DNA of 20,188 nt from CBFHND01 sp965657085 (GTDB lineage Bacteria; Pseudomonadota; Alphaproteobacteria; Rhodobacterales; Rhodobacteraceae): positions 1-20,188 of the forward strand of contig CBFHND010000041.1 in assembly GCA_965657085.1 (NCBI GenBank), read 5' to 3'. Positions 15,420 through 20,188 of the stretch are shown here, piece after piece. The notes beneath the pieces are model-generated. The model saw only the letters and a list, made by a program, of their open reading frames with translations, was not told the origin of the DNA and did not search any database. Position 1 is the first letter of the stretch. Each line of letters starts with the position of its first letter. The position numbers and the translations under genes are program-made.

Positions 15420-16499
15420 TCACGCCTCGAGGATATCGTCATCCTCTTTGCGCTCTTCGGGCGGCATGTCGAAATCCAGACCATGGGCCGCGCGGATCTT
15501 GTCCTCGATCTCGTAGGCCATATTGGGATGGTCCTTGAGGAACTGCTTGGCGTTTTCACGCCCCTGCCCGATGCGTTCGTCGCCATAGCTGAACCAGGCT
15601 CCCGATTTCTCGACCACACCGGCCTTGGCACCGAGGTCCAGAAGCTCACCCATTTTCGAGATGCCTTCGCCATACATGATGTCGAATTCCACCTGCTTGA
15701 AGGGCGGTGCCACCTTGTTCTTGACGACCTTGACGCGGGTTGCATTGCCCACCACTTCGTCGCGGTCCTTGAGCGCACCGATGCGACGAATGTCCAGTCG
15801 GACGGAGGAGTAGAATTTCAGCGCGTTGCCGCCCGTGGTGGTTTCAGGCGAGCCGAACATGACGCCGATTTTCATGCGGATCTGGTTGATGAAGATCACC
15901 ATGCAGTTCGAGCGGCTGATCGAACCGGTCAGCTTGCGCATGGCCTGGCTCATCAGGCGGGCCTGAACGCCCACGCTGCTGTCGCCCATGTCACCTTCCA
16001 GTTCGGATTTCGGCGTCAGCGCCGCGACGGAATCGACGACGACCATGTTCACGGCACCAGAACGCACCAGCGTGTCCGTGATCTCCAGCGCCTGTTCACC
16101 GGTGTCGGGCTGCGAAATCAGCAGTTCGTCGATGTCCACGCCCAGCTTGCGCGCATATTGCGGATCCAACGCGTGTTCGGCGTCGACAAAGGCGCAGACA
16201 CCGCCTTTTTTCTGTTGTTCGGCCACGCAATGCAGAGTCAGCGTGGTCTTGCCCGAGGATTCGGGCCCGTAAATCTCGATGATCCGGCCCATCGGCAGAC
16301 CGCCAATGCCCAAAGCGATATCCAGCCCGAGCGAGCCTGTGGAACTGGCGGTGATGTCCTGAATGGCGTTCTCGTCGCCCAGCTTCATGATCGAACCCTT
16401 GCCAAATTGGCGTTCGATCTGTGCCAGCGCACTGTCCAGCGCCTTTTGCTTGTCCGCGTTTTTCTTGTTGTCCATTGTCAAAAGATCTGCCGTTGCCAT
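15420..16499 (-). CDS. recA: Recombinase RecA
   Basis: RecA forms ATP-dependent filaments on single-stranded DNA for homologous recombination and triggers LexA self-cleavage in the SOS response. The 359-aa protein has RQFGKGSIMKLG near the N-terminus, Walker A GPESSGKT (78-85), Walker B VVVDSVAAL (about 153-161), the L2 region INQIRMKIGVMFGSPETTTGGNALKF, and the usual acidic C-terminal tail. The ATG at 16499 has AAGGAAG about 6 bases upstream; the ATG eight codons later lacks such a site. The promoter carries an alphaproteobacterial SOS box just after the -10, and the gene ends with its own hairpin, so it is probably monocistronic. Confidence 0.99.
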   Translation of the reverse strand: MATADLLTMDNKKNADKQKALDSALAQIERQFGKGSIMKLGDENAIQDITASSTGSLGLDIALGIGGLPMGRIIEIYGPESSGKTTLTLHCVAEQQKKGGVCAFVDAEHALDPQYARKLGVDIDELLISQPDTGEQALEITDTLVRSGAVNMVVVDSVAALTPKSELEGDMGDSSVGVQARLMSQAMRKLTGSISRSNCMVIFINQIRMKIGVMFGSPETTTGGNALKFYSSVRLDIRRIGALKDRDEVVGNATRVKVVKNKVAPPFKQVEFDIMYGEGISKMGELLDLGAKAGVVEKSGAWFSYGDERIGQGRENAKQFLKDHPNMAYEIEDKIRAAHGLDFDMPPEERKEDDDILEA

Positions 16500-16562
16500 T
16501 GCGTTGCTTCCTTATTGTCATACCCCGTCCGGGGCGGCAATCATTGCCTTTTCCGCATCGAT

Positions 16563-16577
16563 GTTCTTATTGTGTTC
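16563..16577. promoter_or_regulatory. SOS (LexA) box of recA
   Basis: GTTC-TTATTGT-GTTC is an exact match to GTTC-N7-GTTC, the direct-repeat LexA operator known in alphaproteobacteria. It abuts the predicted recA -10 and covers the start site, so LexA bound here would block recA transcription. Confidence 0.8.
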
Positions 16578-16606
16578 CTTATGAGATCAAAAAGAGAACA
16601 TTTCAA
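16578..16606 (-). promoter_or_regulatory. Predicted recA promoter
   Basis: TTGAAA (16606-16601) and CATAAG (16583-16578) are exactly 17 bases apart on the minus strand. The predicted start lies inside the SOS box, giving a leader of about 70 bases before the recA ATG. Confidence 0.6.
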
Positions 16607-16699
16607 TAAAATTTTTCCTGTCCCACTTTTTCGCAATAAGGGTTAAAGAGTGGTTTACGCGGAAAGGTTCGCGCCGAACTTCAAGGGATGTGTCGCCAA

Positions 16700-17293
16700 A
16701 TGCTTGTTTTCTATAAGGAACAACTTGCGTTCCTGTCGGTGCCCAAGACCGGCACCACGGCCTACGAGGCCGCCCTGCGCGATCGTGCGGACCTTGTGAT
16801 CTCGGAACCCCCGATGCTCAAACATGCGCCTGTCTATCGCTACAACCGGTTTGTGCGGCCGATGTTCCTCAAGGTCTGTGACACCGAACTTGAGGTCATG
16901 GCAGTCATGCGAGAACCGATCAGTTGGCTGGGAAGCTGGTGGCGGTATCGCCAACGGCCGTTCATGAAGGACAAACCCAACTCGACCCACGGGATCAGCT
17001 TCGATGACTTCGTAACCGCCTACATGAAGGGCAAGAAACCCGGATTTGCCGACGTCGGCAGCCAGTTCAAATTTCTCGAATCGCAGCCCAACGGCACCGG
17101 CGTCACCCATCTGTTCCGCTACGAGGACCAGGCCCGCCTGCAGGCCTTTCTGGCCGACCGACTGGGCGTGCAGATCACGCTGGAACGTAAAAACGTCTCT
17201 CCCGAGATACCGCAGGCACTGAGTGCAGATGTCGAAACCCGGTTCCGCCGCAAATGCGCGGAAGAGTTTGCACTCTACGACAGCATTCCCTGA
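16700..17293 (+). CDS. Sulfotransferase-fold P-loop protein (often labelled gamma-glutamyl kinase)
   Basis: The 197-aa protein has a P-loop AFLSVPKTGTTAYEAAL (10-26), whose PKTGTT core is the 5'-phosphosulfate loop of sulfotransferases, and VMREPISWLGSWWRYR (69-84) in the position of the 3'-phosphate element. A further FRYED motif (about 141-145) is seen in this fold. It has none of the amino-acid kinase features of ProB, although I recall close roseobacter homologues carrying the name gamma-glutamyl kinase; I regard that as a mislabel. The substrate is unknown. The ATG at 16700 is preceded by AAGGGA at 11 bases; the ATG at 16688 would sit directly on that site. It is divergent from recA across an AT-rich 200-base spacer and convergent with cckA. 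Confidence 0.65.
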   Translation: MLVFYKEQLAFLSVPKTGTTAYEAALRDRADLVISEPPMLKHAPVYRYNRFVRPMFLKVCDTELEVMAVMREPISWLGSWWRYRQRPFMKDKPNSTHGISFDDFVTAYMKGKKPGFADVGSQFKFLESQPNGTGVTHLFRYEDQARLQAFLADRLGVQITLERKNVSPEIPQALSADVETRFRRKCAEEFALYDSIP

Positions 17294-17302
17294 AATGGCA
17301 TC

Positions 17303-17319
17303 GCGCGCAAACCGCGCGC
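17303..17319. terminator. Short hairpin between convergent genes
   Basis: GCGCGC-AAACC-GCGCGC forms a 6-bp stem in the 55-base gap between the sulfotransferase-fold gene and cckA, which converge here. No T-run follows, so the terminator call is weak. Confidence 0.3.
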
Positions 17320-17348
17320 TTGGCTGTCCCCGCCCCGGCCCGAAGGCC

Positions 17349-19610
17349 CTAGTGCAACTGCCGGTGCACGGTCTCGGTCAGGTCGTTCAATGAAAACGGT
17401 TTCGGCAGGAACACGGAATTCGGGATCGAAGCCTGATCATTGCTCAGCTTGTCCTCGGCATAGCCCGACACAAAGACCACCCGCACTTCAGGGCGTGTCT
17501 TGAGCGCCTCACGCACCCAGCTTGGTCCATCCTTGCCGGGCATGACCACGTCGGTCACGAACAGATCGACATTCAGGCTGTCATCCTCAAGTGTCTTCAG
17601 CGCCGCCTCGGCCGAATCCGCCTCCAGCACCGTGTAGCCGCGCAACCGCAGCGCGCGGCTGGCAAAGGCGCGCACCGGCGCCTCGTCTTCGACCAGAAGG
17701 ATCACACCATCGCCATGCTTGGGCGCGGCGGCTGGTTCGGCCTTGGCCACAACCTTGGTCTGGACGGGCTGCACATCAAGTACGGGGAACAAAAGCGAAA
17801 AACAGGTGCCCTTGCCCGGTGTGCTGTCAACAAATATGAAACCACCGGTCTGCTTGACGATACCATAGGCCGTGGACAGGCCCAGCCCGGTGCCTTCGCC
17901 CGTGCGCTTGGTGGTAAAGAACGGCTCGAACACCTTTTGCAGTTTGTCGGGCGCAATCCCCACGCCTTCGTCAACCACGCGCACACTGACGTATTGACCC
18001 TCGGGCACGGTCACACGGTCCCGCTCCATGGGTTCGGACAGGGTTGTGCATTCCGTTTCGATCCTGATCTCGCCGCCATCGGGCATCGCGTCACGTGCAT
18101 TGACAACAAGGTTCATCAACACCTGCTCCAACTGCCGCTTGTCCGCGCGGATCGATTGCAGAACCGGATCATGGCTAAGCGTCAGGGATACCTTTTCACC
18201 CACCAGCCGGTTCAAAAGGTGCGTAAGGTCGGACAGCGTATCACGCACATCCAGCACCTCGGGGCGCAGCGTCTGCTTGCGCGAAAAGGCCAGCAACTGA
18301 CCGACCAGCGCCGCCGCACGGTTGGCGTTCTGGTTGATCTGCACCAGATCACCGTAATCCGCATCCCCCTGATCATGCCGCAGCAACAACAGGTCACAGT
18401 GGCCCGAAATGGCAGTGAGCAGGTTGTTGAAATCATGCGCGACACCGCCTGCCAACTGCCCGATGGCCTGCATTTTCTGGCTTTGCACAAACTGTGCTTC
18501 CAGGGTCTTCAGCTCGGTCGCATCCGTCAAAACCGCGATCACCGAAGGCTCACCGTCTTTGATCACCCGGTTCAATGCAACCTGCACGAACATTTCCTTG
18601 TCCGCCCGCTTGAGGCGCAGGAATTCGCTGTGCTGCACCGCGCGCCCGGCCAGCGTTTCGGCCAGCCAGTCGGTGATCGAGCGGCCAAGCCCCTCCATCA
18701 ACACTGACAGGTTGACCCCGTTTTCCAGAGCATCGCCCACAAGCGTTGCAGCAGTGCGGTTATAACCCTGCACGGCCCCATCAGCGGCCACGCGGATCAA
18801 CGGCACAGGCAGGTCCTCGAAAGACTCCCAATTCCCGTTCACGGATTTGACCGGCGCAGGCAACAGATACAACGCACGGCGCCCCGCGCCGCCGTCCATT
18901 TCCGCCACGGTACACCGGACGGTGCCATCCTTGGTCGACAGGATAGAAGGCCCACCTTCCGGCGGCACCCCTTCGGGAAAAAGCCGGTCAAGCGTCTTGG
19001 TCCGGTGCCCCACCATCTGTCGGGCCGCGTCGTTCATATAGAGGATCGCGCCCGTACGCCCGACCATGAGCATCGGCAGACCCGGCCCTTCGGATCCACC
19101 GCGCACGCCAGCATCCGGCGCATATTCCAACCGCCAAAGCAATGCGTCCTCGCCCATCTGGTGCACGGCCAGACGCACGGTAGCCTTGCGCGTCACCACA
19201 TCTTCGCGCGCTGCCCCCTGCGCCTCGGCCTTGACCTTCAGCCGGTAGATGATCCCGCCGGGGTTGGCGAATGTGCTCTTGAGCGCCCCGGCAAGCGTGT
19301 CGCCCTGCTCGACCGCGTATTGCCCGCGCGCGGCTGCGTTCATCGACAGGATTTCGCCGTCCTGCGAAGAGACGAAGCTGGGCGAGCTGTCTTTTTCGAT
19401 AAAATCCGACATCACGGCAAAGGTTTGCTTGCGGGACAGTGCGTGGCGACAGTGGATCAGCCACATCGCGCCGGACAGGATCAGGATCGTGGCAGATGCG
19501 GTGGTCAGCCCCATTCGTATCCACCCCTGCGGCGCCAGCAGGCTCATCACCCCCAAAAGAAAAGCAGCAAGCATCAAAGACCGCAGGCGCGCCGTGCCCA
19601 GCCCGGACAT
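17349..19610 (-). CDS. cckA: Hybrid sensor histidine kinase CckA
   Basis: CckA passes phosphate through ChpT to CtrA, controlling the cell cycle in Caulobacter and motility or gene-transfer-agent functions in Rhodobacterales. Numbering from the TTG at 19673, two membrane helices (about 31-47 and 54-74) precede PAS-like regions (about 90-390), then the H-box LAGGVAHDFNNLLTAISGH with phospho-acceptor His413, the N-box LVVNARDAM, G1 VDEGVGI, F-box FEPFFTTK and G2 GTGLGLS. The receiver domain has Glu662/Asp663, phospho-acceptor Asp708, Ser736 and Lys758. The H-box through NQNANRAAALVGQLLAFSRK closely follows Caulobacter CckA. I prefer the ATG at 19610 because it leaves room for a promoter behind the CtrA box; a TTG start at 19673 would add 21 residues. 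Neither has a strong ribosome site. Confidence 0.93.
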   Translation of the reverse strand: MSGLGTARLRSLMLAAFLLGVMSLLAPQGWIRMGLTTASATILILSGAMWLIHCRHALSRKQTFAVMSDFIEKDSSPSFVSSQDGEILSMNAAARGQYAVEQGDTLAGALKSTFANPGGIIYRLKVKAEAQGAAREDVVTRKATVRLAVHQMGEDALLWRLEYAPDAGVRGGSEGPGLPMLMVGRTGAILYMNDAARQMVGHRTKTLDRLFPEGVPPEGGPSILSTKDGTVRCTVAEMDGGAGRRALYLLPAPVKSVNGNWESFEDLPVPLIRVAADGAVQGYNRTAATLVGDALENGVNLSVLMEGLGRSITDWLAETLAGRAVQHSEFLRLKRADKEMFVQVALNRVIKDGEPSVIAVLTDATELKTLEAQFVQSQKMQAIGQLAGGVAHDFNNLLTAISGHCDLLLLRHDQGDADYGDLVQINQNANRAAALVGQLLAFSRKQTLRPEVLDVRDTLSDLTHLLNRLVGEKVSLTLSHDPVLQSIRADKRQLEQVLMNLVVNARDAMPDGGEIRIETECTTLSEPMERDRVTVPEGQYVSVRVVDEGVGIAPDKLQKVFEPFFTTKRTGEGTGLGLSTAYGIVKQTGGFIFVDSTPGKGTCFSLLFPVLDVQPVQTKVVAKAEPAAAPKHGDGVILLVEDEAPVRAFASRALRLRGYTVLEADSAEAALKTLEDDSLNVDLFVTDVVMPGKDGPSWVREALKTRPEVRVVFVSGYAEDKLSNDQASIPNSVFLPKPFSLNDLTETVHRQLH

Positions 19611-19698
19611 CCGCTCGATCGGTCCTGTCGTCAGCGCGCTTTCCTGCAAAACGTCCCCCAAGGTTCGAATCAATGCAGCCGTTGTCGCGCAAGAACGG

Positions 19699-19714
19699 TT
19701 AACCGCGGCTTAAC
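19699..19714. promoter_or_regulatory. CtrA-type box upstream of cckA
   Basis: TTAA-CCGCGGC-TTAAC is an exact match to the full CtrA recognition pattern TTAA-N7-TTAA(C). It lies 89 bases before the preferred cckA ATG and 26 before the alternative TTG, in the only gap between cckA and the upstream methyltransferase gene. Confidence 0.6.
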
Positions 19715-19754
19715 TTCGGGTCACCTTAAGAGGAACGTCACCAACCGTCTCGCG

Positions 19755-20188
19755 TTAAAGTTGCGTAGCGTTGTCCAGCTCGCGCGTCAAGTGCGCTGCA
19801 AAAAAGCCGTCGCCCTGCGCCGTGACCGCGAACCGCTTCTGCCGCGAACAGGTAAAGCCGGGCGTGCGCTCAAGAAACGCGGCAACGCGGTCCTCGTTCT
19901 CGGAGCTGAGCACGGAACAGGTGGCATAGACCAAAGTGCCGCCAGAAGTCAGATGCGGCAAGACAGCTGCAAGAATTTCGTCCTGCAAGTCATTCAATTC
20001 CTGCAATCTTTCCGCAGTCAGTGCCCATTTCCCTTCGGGATTGCGCCGCCATGCACCGCTGCCCGAACAGGGCGCGTCGACAAGGATCACATCGAAAAGG
20101 CCCGCGTCCGCCATCGCATCGGGCGCCACGATGTGAACGGGCGTGCCTGCGCGCGCGGCCCGGTCCGGCAGATCCTTCATCCGCTGCG
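19755..20188 (-). CDS. RsmB/Sun-type rRNA cytosine-C5 methyltransferase, 5'-truncated by the window
   Basis: This is the C-terminal part of a SAM-dependent RNA m5C methyltransferase (NOL1/NOP2/Sun family), probably acting on 16S rRNA. About 144 codons are visible. Motif IV DAPCSGSGAWRRNPEGKW gives the product-release cysteine, and motif VI VYATCSVLSSENE gives the catalytic TCS cysteine; the RRNPE(G)KW stretch fits the RsmB branch. The frame is open to the right edge at 20188, so the start and the SAM-binding motif I lie outside; the ATG at 20180 is internal. The gene is upstream of cckA on the same strand, with about 80-145 bases between, including the CtrA-type box. Whether it is rsmB itself or a paralog cannot be told from this fragment. 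Confidence 0.88.
   Translation of the reverse strand, partial: QRMKDLPDRAARAGTPVHIVAPDAMADAGLFDVILVDAPCSGSGAWRRNPEGKWALTAERLQELNDLQDEILAAVLPHLTSGGTLVYATCSVLSSENEDRVAAFLERTPGFTCSRQKRFAVTAQGDGFFAAHLTRELDNATQL

Noticed and set aside
15483..16646. 387-codon plus-strand frame opposite recA
   Set aside because: It is antisense to RecA and to the recA promoter; no domain is visible.

Overview
The window looks like a chromosomal segment from an alphaproteobacterium of the Rhodobacteraceae (Roseobacter group). DNA is GC-rich with strong third-position GC. Supporting markers are an IscR without the usual cluster cysteines, a CckA-type hybrid kinase with a CtrA-type box upstream, an alphaproteobacterial SOS box (GTTC-N7-GTTC) in front of recA, and small families typical of this group (DUF6356, DUF1330). 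No tRNA, rRNA, transposase, integrase, phage gene or CRISPR array was seen.

Layout, left to right. (1) 1-1800, minus strand: iscR followed by a NifS-type cysteine desulfurase, probably the head of a suf Fe-S assembly operon that continues off the left edge; two tandem GC-rich hairpin repeats lie between the genes and an Irr-box-like palindrome sits on the iscR -10 element. (2) 1823-2712, plus: an alpha/beta hydrolase and a 78-residue protein of unknown function, closed by a hairpin. (3) 2788-6467: two NADP-isocitrate dehydrogenases of different structural families (738-aa monomeric type, 404-aa mitochondrial-like dimeric type), transcribed divergently from a 248-bp spacer holding a GntR-type palindrome. 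(4) 6595-8408: a sulfotransferase-like gene, a small DUF6356 membrane protein, and an Lrp/AsnC regulator followed closely by an EmrE-like SMR exporter. (5) 8489-11526: a YbdK-type carboxylate-amine ligase and the translational GTPase TypA/BipA. (6) 11593-15224, minus: a small secreted protein (possibly a lipoprotein), then the group alaS - DUF1330 - two-helix membrane protein. (7) 15420-16700: recA with SOS-controlled promoter and a divergent second sulfotransferase-like gene. (8) 17349-20188, minus: cckA and the 3' part of an RsmB/Sun-type rRNA cytosine methyltransferase cut by the right edge.

Most of this is core housekeeping: Fe-S assembly, TCA cycle, translation, DNA repair and cell-cycle signalling. 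I found no convincing undescribed multi-gene system. The interest is mainly regulatory: iron control of iscR, a shared spacer between two isozyme classes, a possible leaderless regulator mRNA, and a CtrA box upstream of the kinase that activates CtrA. No gene-free stretch exceeds 300 bases; the longest, 5005-5252, is described below.
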